Shown here: one piece after another, positions 1 through 5,978 of the stretch
Position numbering within the stretch: position 1 is the first letter of the stretch
How the letters are laid out: each line of letters begins with the position of its first letter
From: an uncultured Bacteroidales bacterium
GTDB taxonomy: Bacteria > Bacteroidota > Bacteroidia > Bacteroidales > Tenuifilaceae
Direction of reading: 5' to 3'
Assembly (NCBI GenBank): GCA_937915475.1
Contig: CALGIR010000282.1
Coordinates: forward strand, 1 to 6,865
DNA length: 6,865 bases
Translations under genes and position numbers: made by a program
Notes under the pieces: generated by a model
Seen by the model: the letters and a program-made list of their open reading frames with translations, nothing else
The model's database searches: none
What the model was told of the DNA's origin: nothing

Positions 1-94
1 ATCTATGCTATTCTCTTTAAGTTTTTGGCATAGATAATCCAGCATGTATCCGCTGGATTATCTATGCCAAAAACTTAAAGAGAATAGCATAGAT
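1..94. repeat. Perfect 43-bp inverted repeat with 8-nt centre (fold-back)
   Basis: Bases 1-43 are the exact reverse complement of bases 52-94, with 44-51 (ATGTATCC) as the centre. The right arm is normal queE coding sequence, so the left arm is an inverted copy of it and not real upstream sequence. The left arm reaches the first base of the window, so the repeat may be longer than 94 bp. A perfect repeat of coding sequence lying exactly at a sequence end is typical of a fold-back chimera from amplification or assembly. A genuine inverted duplication cannot be excluded. The repeat itself is seen directly; its artefactual origin is inferred. Confidence 0.97.
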
Positions 95-409
95 ACCTAT
101 ATTGAAACTTCGGGAGCATACCCGCTAACAGGACAATGGGACTGGATTTGCCTTTCACCCAAATCTCAGCATCCTCCCATAAATGGTATTCACATGAAAG
201 CCGATGAGCTAAAAGTAATTATCTCAAAACCCGAGGATATACAGTGGGCTGAGGAAAACGCAAAGAAGGTAAAATCAACCTGTAAGCTATACCTGCAACC
301 AGAATGGAGCGTTTACAATAGTATAATACAAAACATTGTTGATTATGTGATGCAAAATCCCAAATGGCAAGTTTCGCTTCAAGCACATAAATTCATGCGT
401 ATTCCATAG
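44..409 (+). CDS. queE: 7-carboxy-7-deazaguanine synthase QueE, C-terminal part (5' truncated)
   Basis: QueE is a radical SAM enzyme that converts 6-carboxytetrahydropterin to 7-carboxy-7-deazaguanine in preQ0/queuosine synthesis, in the cytoplasm. Only about 121 C-terminal residues remain, against roughly 210 in the usual family member. Recognisable family segments are ETSGAYP (about 21-27), WICLSPK (34-40), ADELKV, KLYLQPEWS (82-90) and the terminal SLQAHKFMRIP. The CxxxCxxC iron-sulfur motif and the GGEP region lie in the missing part. The methionine at 44 is an internal residue (family context GEPLMYP), not the true start; upstream in this frame there is a TAA at 35-37 inside the inverted repeat. 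The gene is therefore probably intact in the organism and broken here by the fold-back at 1-94. The identification rests on remembered family sequence and is strong. Confidence 0.9.
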   Translation: MYPLDYLCQKLKENSIDTYIETSGAYPLTGQWDWICLSPKSQHPPINGIHMKADELKVIISKPEDIQWAEENAKKVKSTCKLYLQPEWSVYNSIIQNIVDYVMQNPKWQVSLQAHKFMRIP

Positions 410-464
410 GGATTTGGGCAAAAATATCTATTCTGTGTAATTAACTTTAATCTCAGCTACAGCA

Positions 465-496
465 TTTGCTAATTAAGTTTGGGTCAACTATTTTTG
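465..496 (+). promoter_or_regulatory. Bacteroidota-type promoter upstream of the prenyltransferase
   Basis: TTTG at 465-468 and TATTTTTG at 489-496 match the Bacteroidota -33 TTTG and -7 TAnnTTTG elements, with 20 nt between them. Transcription would start near 501-503, leaving a leader of roughly 38 nt before the ATG at 540. Both elements are seen exactly; that they act as a promoter is inferred. Confidence 0.6.
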
Positions 497-539
497 CACC
501 CGTCCTAATTAAGACAAAATTCTTGCTAAATAAAACACC

Positions 540-1415
540 ATGACCAACCCTAAACCGTTAGCCTTTAAAAATTACTTGTCTTTAGTAAAATTTAGCCATA
601 CAATTTTTGCGTTACCCTTTGCATTAATTGGCTATTTTCTAGCCATATACCAAACCGACTTTAATTTTACACCCAAGGTTTTCTTTTTAGTTATGCTGTG
701 TATGGTACTTGCCCGTAATGCTGCCATGAGTTTCAATAGGGTAACCGACAGGTTTATTGATAAACGAAATCCAAGAACTGCTAGCAGAGAAATCCCTTCT
801 GGTAAAATACACCCTCGGAATGCGTTTATATTCTCAATACTAAACGCAATCCTGTTTATTGTAACAACGTTTTTTATAAATAGGCTGGTTTTTTCTCTCT
901 CTCCTTTAGCGCTTTTAATAGTTATGGGCTACAGTTACTCCAAACGTTACACCATGCTGTGCCATTTCATTTTAGGATTAGGATTATCTCTTGCGCCTAT
1001 TGGTGCTTACCTATCGGTATCGGGACAGTGTGCTGTTGCGCCTCTCCTTTTCAGCTCTATTGTTTTTCTGTGGGTTTCTGGTTTCGATATCCTATACTCC
1101 ATTCAGGACGAGGAGTTTGATAAGGAGGAATCATTAAAATCGATTCCTGCAATATTTGGATGGAAAAAAGCACGAATTATTTCAGTCATATTACATGCGC
1201 TTGTCGTTATCCTAGTTATTAAGGTGGGAATACTAATCGGCACTGGAATATACTACTGGGTTGCAACATGGGTTTTTATTTCACTTTTAATCCTACAGCA
1301 TCTTGTTGTAAAGAAAAATAGTGAAAAAAGAATAAACTTTGCCTTTGCTTGGTTAAATGGGTTAGCCAGCTTACTATATGCACTTTTCACCATTATTAGT
1401 TTTTACATACAATAA
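540..1415 (+). CDS. mqnP: UbiA-family aromatic prenyltransferase, MqnP-like (menaquinone biosynthesis)
   Basis: This is an integral inner-membrane prenyltransferase of 291 residues, the usual length for UbiA enzymes. It would attach an isoprenoid chain from a polyprenyl diphosphate to an aromatic acceptor. The first Mg-diphosphate motif is NRVTDRFID (N66, D70, D74), followed by KRNPRT (75-80). The second is DILYSIQDEEFD (D183, D190, D194). Most of the rest is hydrophobic, with about eight to nine membrane segments. The opening KFSHTIFALPFAL (17-29) and the RNPRT-REIPSG stretch resemble the 'putative 4-hydroxybenzoate polyprenyltransferase' subgroup that contains MqnP of the futalosine menaquinone route. 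Bacteroidota generally make menaquinone, not ubiquinone, which favours MqnP over UbiA. The start at 540 is preceded by an A-rich leader (AAATAAAACACC) without a Shine-Dalgarno sequence. The lipoprotein gene follows 19 nt downstream, so the two are probably cotranscribed. The family is certain; the MqnP assignment is likely but not proven. Confidence 0.85.
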   Translation: MTNPKPLAFKNYLSLVKFSHTIFALPFALIGYFLAIYQTDFNFTPKVFFLVMLCMVLARNAAMSFNRVTDRFIDKRNPRTASREIPSGKIHPRNAFIFSILNAILFIVTTFFINRLVFSLSPLALLIVMGYSYSKRYTMLCHFILGLGLSLAPIGAYLSVSGQCAVAPLLFSSIVFLWVSGFDILYSIQDEEFDKEESLKSIPAIFGWKKARIISVILHALVVILVIKVGILIGTGIYYWVATWVFISLLILQHLVVKKNSEKRINFAFAWLNGLASLLYALFTIISFYIQ

Positions 1416-1434
1416 ACCAATAACAAACAAAACC

Positions 1435-1875
1435 ATGAGAAAATTAAGATTATTTGTTGCTGCTTTTGCACTAATTGGAGTTGCTACCTCGTGCGGAGGA
1501 AATAGCGAAAAAACAAAAAAAACTGAAGAGTCAAAAGTAGATGCCATTGAAATATCCGTTGATTCGCTCCTACACGATGCATCGGCACTTGAGGGTAAAG
1601 TAGTTCGCTTTACTGCAAAGGTTGACCATACCTGTATGCATGGTGGAAAACGATTAACCGTTTTTGGCCAAGTTGAAGGAAAAACTTTAAAAATTGATGG
1701 AACCGACTCATCACCTGCATTTGTAACTTCACTCATGGGGAAGAAAGTCGACATTACTGGTGTTGTGCGCAAGGTACCCGGTTCGGAAGTTGCCGATTGT
1801 GAGTCAGAAGAAGGGAATGAGATTCCAGTTTTTGCTCACATTATTGAATGTATTGACTACAGTGTAGTAGAGTAG
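1435..1875 (+). CDS. Small secreted lipoprotein with OB-fold-like domain and CxHGGK motif
   Basis: The product has 146 residues. A lipoprotein signal peptide is clear: MRKLRLFV, a hydrophobic stretch, and the lipobox VATSC with the lipidated Cys20. A charged Lys/Glu-rich linker (about 24-34) follows. Residues 42-145 alternate short strands in a pattern suggesting a single OB-fold (EGKVVRFTAKVDHTC, KRLTVFGQVEGKTLKI, GKKVDITGVVRKV). After the second strand comes DHTCMHGGKR (64-73); Cys67 and His69 could bind a metal or heme, and Cys122 and Cys139 are further possible ligands or disulfide partners. I chose the ATG at 1435 because it starts exactly at a signal peptide; the in-frame ATG at 1378 would add 19 residues overlapping the prenyltransferase. 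A terminator follows at 1895. I do not recognise a named gene; DUF4920-like proteins have a similar layout. Function is unknown. Confidence 0.8.
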   Translation: MRKLRLFVAAFALIGVATSCGGNSEKTKKTEESKVDAIEISVDSLLHDASALEGKVVRFTAKVDHTCMHGGKRLTVFGQVEGKTLKIDGTDSSPAFVTSLMGKKVDITGVVRKVPGSEVADCESEEGNEIPVFAHIIECIDYSVVE

Positions 1876-1894
1876 TTTTTTCATTATAATTTGT

Positions 1895-1938
1895 GGGTCG
1901 CTAACAGAATCTGTTGCGACCCTTATTTTGTTTTTTTG
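1895..1938 (+). terminator. Intrinsic (rho-independent) terminator after the lipoprotein gene
   Basis: GGGTCGC (1895-1901) pairs perfectly with GCGACCC (1916-1922). AACAG (1903-1907) pairs with CTGTT (1911-1915), leaving one bulged T at 1902 and an AAT loop. A T-rich run (TTATTTTGTTTTTTT) follows immediately at 1923-1937. The hairpin begins 19 nt after the lipoprotein stop codon. It would end the prenyltransferase-lipoprotein transcript, but the ATG of the next gene lies at 1941, so it could also control read-through into that gene. Confidence 0.85.
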
Positions 1939-1940
1939 CT

Positions 1941-2495
1941 ATGAAACTAAGAAAAATTAATAGGGTAATTCACCGCGATTTAAGCTATTTTTTTGCGGGA
2001 ATGGTTATAATCTACAGTATTTCAGGGATTGCCCTAAACCACATCCATCAATGGAACCCTAACTATATCATTAATCAGCAAACATTTCGAGTGGAGCTTC
2101 CCTCCGACACCTCAAAGATTAACACATCATTGCTAAATCAGCTAATTGAAGGTCAGTCTAACGTAAAGGTTCTATCGTATTACTACCCCAACAATGGCAA
2201 ACTTAAGGGTTTTACAAAAAATGGTACTACCACTATTACGCTAAGTACAGGCGAAGTGAAAATTGAAACGCTTAAGCGGAGAGCATTCTTTTCTCAAATA
2301 AACTTTTTGCACTACAATACAGCTCGGGCATGGTGGACTGCATTTAGCGACATTTTTGCAGTATCGCTTATAACAATCACCGTAACTGGTTTGCTCATTG
2401 TGAAAGGCAAAAACGGCATAAAACGAAGAGGAGCTTTGCTCGTTACTGCAGGCTTATTGCTCCCTATTATTGCACTGATACTTTTCTTTAAATAA
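1941..2495 (+). CDS. PepSY-associated TM helix protein (PF16357-like)
   Basis: The 184-residue product is an inner-membrane protein with three predicted helices: about 15-36, 136-155 and 166-182. A soluble segment (about 37-125), PepSY-like in arrangement, lies between the first and second. Family landmarks are RKINRVIHRDLSYFFAG (4-20), SGIALNH (28-34), INFLHYN (120-126), WWTAFSDIFAV (131-141) and the TGLLIVKGKNGIKRRGA region after the second helix. Conserved histidines H11, H34, H36 and H124 near the membrane faces are candidates for heme or metal binding. Relatives of PepSY-TM proteins are linked to iron/siderophore reduction, but no function is established for this short type. I start at ATG 1941 because MKLRK is the family's normal N-terminus; a TTG nine codons upstream lies inside the terminator hairpin. 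It converges with the large minus-strand gene, with 4 bp between stop codons. Confidence 0.85.
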   Translation: MKLRKINRVIHRDLSYFFAGMVIIYSISGIALNHIHQWNPNYIINQQTFRVELPSDTSKINTSLLNQLIEGQSNVKVLSYYYPNNGKLKGFTKNGTTTITLSTGEVKIETLKRRAFFSQINFLHYNTARAWWTAFSDIFAVSLITITVTGLLIVKGKNGIKRRGALLVTAGLLLPIIALILFFK

Positions 2496-2499
2496 TTAA

Positions 2500-5400
2500 C
2501 TACCACCCTGGGGTAAAATTCAGCCCAAATGTTCCTGCTTTAAAGCCACCTAGCTGAAATGGAATGGCATAGAATGGTTCTAGGATAATCATCCCGAATA
2601 TATTTACCCTTAGGCTTAAACCTGCACTCACAATGGGTATTCGCTCATTTAGGTTGTCAGGTTGCCATTTTAATCTGATATCATCCTTATTGTACCATGC
2701 TAGCCCTGCGTCGGCAAAAAGGGTTAGTTCAGTAAATAATAACCTCGATTTTATGGCAGTTAAACGTTCAGGCCCTGTGAATGGAAACCTAAGTTCGAGG
2801 TTGGCTAAGGCCATGTGATTACCCATTAGCTGGTCTGGCCCAATTGAAGGAGTACCCGTGGAGATTTGCTTATTAAAAGCAGCATTATCGTAGCCCCTAA
2901 TAAGCCAAGGATACCCTAAGTACAATGGGTAAATCCTATCTAAATTCTTTTCACCATGCCTCCCATAGTAATATCCCCTCATTGCTATGCTAAAGGGCTT
3001 AACACGAAAATATTTTCTATAATCTAGTAGTGTGCCCCAATAATTAACAAATCCATAAACTTTCTCTACCTGAAAACGCTGTCGCGTTCCATCCATTGGC
3101 GAGGCCAAACCAAATACTGAGTTATCAACTACGTAGGCCATGTTTAAACGCTGGAGTGCATATCCATCTGGGGCGTTGCCTTTTCTCTTCGTGTAATCAT
3201 AGTACATGCCATCAACGTATACATGGGAGTGAACATCAACCCTATAGTTATACCATGAGAGGTATCCCCCAGTTTCTATCCGACGACTTTTTGACAGCGG
3301 AAATTGTGCCATACCCCCAATAACAGATTCGAATATTCGATAATGAAACAAAAATAGGGTATCAACATAATGATTGCTAGAGCCGTTGGTAATCCAATCA
3401 CCATTCCTTCCATAAAAAGCATATGAGTAAGGGACATGGGAAACTGTTGCCGACCAATTAACCCTATTCTTCTGATTAATATAGGTAAGCTGCCCACCAA
3501 AATCGTAAATCTCCCCATTAAGAGCCAATCCCACATGAAACATGTTGGCTCCTACTATATCACTAAATAGCATTTCAACACCTCCTGCCATTCCCGTCCC
3601 CATATACCCCGTTGATACACCCACACCAATATTTGAAATATAATCGAGTTTAAATTTAGGCTTGTACTTTACCGCCTTAAATGAATCTACGGGTGTCTCT
3701 GGTTGCCCCATACGTCCCGATATATTCCTATCTACAATGCCTGCAATAGCTCTGTTCAATGGTGGTAAGGTAGCAGCTGACAAATCAACCATTAATGGGG
3801 AAACCTCTTTACCAAGAAAATCATCAGGTGTTGCTATAAAAATGGAATAGTTACCTCCAAAGTAGTATGAGTAAGCAACTTTCCCTGTTTGGGATGCCAC
3901 ACTATAAGCTGGAGCCAATGGAGTCATCCCAGAAATACCTGTTAAAATATCTGTTTCCTGGAAAATTTGCTCACTGTGGAGATTTATCCTATATAAATTT
4001 CTAAAGCCATCCCTGTCGGAAAGGAAGTAAACGTTTTCACCATCAGGTGTAAAAATAGGGCTTAGATTTGATGCTCCCGAAAAAAAATGGTGTGGTTTAA
4101 TTTCCATTGTTTCCATATCAAGCGTTGCAATACAATACCCTGGAGTTCGTTTGTTAACAGTATCAGTGGGAAAAGGAATATCTGTTGAATAAACAATAAA
4201 CCTACCATCCGGAGACCAGCTGGGGTGAATGTTACTCCAACTATCGTGGGTTAAACGTTTAACGCTTTGGGTTTCAAAGAAATATTGATATAAATTATTA
4301 ACACCGTTTACTAAACCCGACACAACAATGCTTTTACCATCGGGCGCCCACGCAGGGTAGTTGAAGGCAGGAACTCCCGGTATTTCAATCTCAGTCTGCA
4401 CTTGTCTACCATCAACAATTAGCAGTTTGTTTATCCCTTTACTAAAACCGATAAACGCAAATTTCTCGCTATCTGGCGACCATGCTCCAGCCGACTCAAT
4501 AAAATTTAATGCATCCACCTCGTTGTTGTGTATAACAGATGAAAGCTTGTGAATTGTTCTCCCTGTAGCAGTTTCGGCTAAAAACAGATCAATTGAAAAC
4601 AACTCTTTTTCGGAATAAAATGCTACATACTTTCCATCGGGGCTAATTGAAGGTGAAATGTTGATATGACCCGCGTTTCGCTTGTGGATAATCTCAGCTC
4701 CCGAAGGGTTATCAACCGTATCTTTCATCATCATCTTAAAATGCTCAACATAGGTCTTTTTCCATATTTCAGAAAACTCCTTTTCACTTAAGCCAAGATA
4801 TCGTTTAAGCGCAACCTCATATCCTCTTTTGGCAGTTTCCTCAAAAATTGGCGCGATTAAACTATCACCAAAAGTTCTTCCTACAAAGGCCCAAAAAGCA
4901 TGACCATAACGATAAGGAAAATAACTCTGATCGCGTGTAATCATTTCAAGGGTAGGGAAATTGTCATTTAAAACAACATCGCGCATCCACATTGCGGTGT
5001 GCGGATCTACACTCCCAATGGAAAGATATTCGGCCATACCCTCAACCATCCAAAGAGGTAAATTCTGAAGCGAGTTGAGGTTTGTTGAATCCTTGGTTAG
5101 TATTGAGTTAAACTGAAAAGCATGAACAAGTTCATGCCCTAGCACATGGTCGGTTTGCGCCCAACCCTCGGTAACTGGCATAATTACCCTATTTTTCAAC
5201 GCTTCGGTAACACCACCCGTACCCACGCCAACTGTTCCCAGTATTGCTGTTGTTTGCTGAAAATCGGCATGGTTTTTATAGAAAATGATTGGGTTTCGTT
5301 CCTTTATTGTATCCCCAAAAACCTGTTGATGCATATGATACCATTGCTCAGCTGATTGCGCCAGTTCTTGCACAACAGAATCATTCTCAAAATAGTGATA

Positions 5401-5550
5401 AATCTCAAAGTGAGGCGACTGGTGTACTTTGAAATTAAAGGTTTTATAGATAGGTCGGTTTTGACCAAAATACTGGCTATAGGACGAAAAACTCAAAAAA
5501 ATGAGAAAAGATAAAATCAGCGATTTAACTATAAAAGAGCACCCTCTCAT
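2500..5550 (-). CDS. Peptidase MA-like / PD40 propeller / Omp85-like outer-membrane barrel protein
   Basis: The product has 1016 residues. A signal peptide (about 1-25, cleavage near SYS/Q) leads to a gluzincin-like metallopeptidase domain (about 35-275). It contains HELVH (139-143) and, 27 residues on, WMVEGMAEY (167-175), matching the WLNEGFAEY pattern of M1-type enzymes, so H139, H143 and E170 would hold zinc with E140 catalytic. Residues about 290-575 carry TolB/PD40 repeats: ISPDGKYVAF (302), WSPDSEKFAF (357), WAPDGKSIVV (401), WSPDGRFIVY (445) and TPDGENVYFL (501). After a linker, about 635-1016 is rich in amphipathic strands. It contains LIRGY (883-887), resembling the Omp85 VRGF/Y motif of loop 6, then NLELRFPF (917-924), LFADAG (944-949), and a terminal Trp as expected for a BAM substrate. 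No POTRA repeats are seen. The protein probably sits in the outer membrane with peptidase and propeller in the periplasm. Substrate and role are unknown. It stands alone in its transcription unit. Confidence 0.85.
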   Translation of the reverse strand: MRGCSFIVKSLILSFLIFLSFSSYSQYFGQNRPIYKTFNFKVHQSPHFEIYHYFENDSVVQELAQSAEQWYHMHQQVFGDTIKERNPIIFYKNHADFQQTTAILGTVGVGTGGVTEALKNRVIMPVTEGWAQTDHVLGHELVHAFQFNSILTKDSTNLNSLQNLPLWMVEGMAEYLSIGSVDPHTAMWMRDVVLNDNFPTLEMITRDQSYFPYRYGHAFWAFVGRTFGDSLIAPIFEETAKRGYEVALKRYLGLSEKEFSEIWKKTYVEHFKMMMKDTVDNPSGAEIIHKRNAGHINISPSISPDGKYVAFYSEKELFSIDLFLAETATGRTIHKLSSVIHNNEVDALNFIESAGAWSPDSEKFAFIGFSKGINKLLIVDGRQVQTEIEIPGVPAFNYPAWAPDGKSIVVSGLVNGVNNLYQYFFETQSVKRLTHDSWSNIHPSWSPDGRFIVYSTDIPFPTDTVNKRTPGYCIATLDMETMEIKPHHFFSGASNLSPIFTPDGENVYFLSDRDGFRNLYRINLHSEQIFQETDILTGISGMTPLAPAYSVASQTGKVAYSYYFGGNYSIFIATPDDFLGKEVSPLMVDLSAATLPPLNRAIAGIVDRNISGRMGQPETPVDSFKAVKYKPKFKLDYISNIGVGVSTGYMGTGMAGGVEMLFSDIVGANMFHVGLALNGEIYDFGGQLTYINQKNRVNWSATVSHVPYSYAFYGRNGDWITNGSSNHYVDTLFLFHYRIFESVIGGMAQFPLSKSRRIETGGYLSWYNYRVDVHSHVYVDGMYYDYTKRKGNAPDGYALQRLNMAYVVDNSVFGLASPMDGTRQRFQVEKVYGFVNYWGTLLDYRKYFRVKPFSIAMRGYYYGRHGEKNLDRIYPLYLGYPWLIRGYDNAAFNKQISTGTPSIGPDQLMGNHMALANLELRFPFTGPERLTAIKSRLLFTELTLFADAGLAWYNKDDIRLKWQPDNLNERIPIVSAGLSLRVNIFGMIILEPFYAIPFQLGGFKAGTFGLNFTPGW

Positions 5551-5642
5551 GACAATATTAATTTGCTAAATTTATATCACATTAGATAAAACTATCAGAT
5601 TTTTATAACAAATAAAGTACCAATCTTGTTATTCTTCCTGCT

Positions 5643-5650
5643 CAAATGTA
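5643..5650 (-). promoter_or_regulatory. Possible -7 promoter element for the 1016-residue protein gene
   Basis: Read on the minus strand this is TACATTTG, an exact match to the Bacteroidota -7 TAnnTTTG. No convincing TTTG lies 17-23 nt upstream, so the call is weak. It would give a leader of roughly 85 nt before the ATG at 5550. Confidence 0.3.
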
Positions 5651-5664
5651 TTGCTTTTACAGCA

Positions 5665-5672
5665 TAAGTTTG
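5665..5672 (+). promoter_or_regulatory. Possible -7 promoter element for the 84-residue protein gene
   Basis: TAAGTTTG matches TAnnTTTG exactly and lies 34 nt before the ATG at 5707, a normal distance. No clear -33 TTTG is seen at the right spacing. The divergent candidate at 5643-5650 is only 14 nt away, so the two upstream regions would overlap. Confidence 0.35.
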
Positions 5673-5706
5673 GTATATTGTAACTAATTAACAAAACTTT
5701 TTAACC

Positions 5707-5961
5707 ATGAACAAATCAGTTTGCATTTTAGGTATAATGATTAACAACAGAATTAAGGAAGCGGGTAACTTACAGAAGGTATTAACCGAACATGGTTGCT
5801 CAATTAAAACAAGGCTTGGTTTACATGAGGTTGCAGACGACCATTGCAGCGAAAGTGGATTGGTTATTATTGAGTTAACCGGACCTCAAACCAATCAGGA
5901 TAAACTTTACAATGCCTTAAGTAAAATTGAGGGTATTACACTTCAACGAATGGATTTCTAA
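5707..5961 (+). CDS. TM1266-like small ferredoxin-fold/ACT-like protein (putative hydrogenase-system regulator family)
   Basis: The 84-residue cytoplasmic protein has the pattern of a single beta-alpha-beta-beta-alpha-beta domain. Strand VCILGIMINN (5-14) is followed by a helix (16-29), then IKTRLGLHE (33-41), strand GLVIIELTG (51-59), a helix (63-73), and a final strand ITLQRMD (77-83). This resembles the TM1266 family, annotated as putative regulators of the iron-only hydrogenase system; shared features are the 'xxVENR' type first strand, 'RLGL' in the middle and a closing IEGI-type segment. Cys31, His40, Asp44/45, His46 and Cys47 cluster around the central turn and might bind a metal. No hydrogenase or maturation gene is in the window, so the link to hydrogenase is by family only. 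The start at 5707 has the expected A-rich, Shine-Dalgarno-free leader. It is flanked by a divergent gene on the left and a convergent response regulator gene on the right (17 bp). Confidence 0.65.
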   Translation: MNKSVCILGIMINNRIKEAGNLQKVLTEHGCSIKTRLGLHEVADDHCSESGLVIIELTGPQTNQDKLYNALSKIEGITLQRMDF

Positions 5962-5978
5962 ACTGTCTTTTATCAGTC

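Noticed and set aside
44..46. ATG at 44 as the true queE start
   Set aside because: The family places this Met inside the conserved GEPLMYP region; the protein lacks its iron-sulfur motif, and the upstream sequence is an inverted copy.
1378..1434. N-terminal extension of the lipoprotein from ATG 1378
   Set aside because: It overlaps the end of the prenyltransferase and would bury the signal peptide; ATG 1435 begins a textbook lipoprotein signal.
1374..1772. Minus-strand open frame of 132 codons
   Set aside because: It is wholly antisense to the lipoprotein gene and the end of the prenyltransferase gene, has no recognisable domain, and is best explained as a shadow frame.
1885..1893. TATAATTTG as a -7 promoter element for the PepSY-TM gene
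   Set aside because: It has three instead of two bases between TA and TTTG, and no TTTG is found at -33 spacing upstream.
1914..1940. TTG start nine codons upstream of the PepSY-TM protein
   Set aside because: It lies inside the terminator stem, and the family N-terminus matches the ATG at 1941.
3276..3536. Minus-strand 86-codon open frame in another frame of the large gene
   Set aside because: The overlapping 1016-residue frame has clear domains through this region; this one has none.
5962..5977. Hairpin between the convergent TM1266-like and LytTR genes (ACTG...CAGT)
   Set aside because: A 4-bp stem with an 8-nt loop is too weak to call a terminator.
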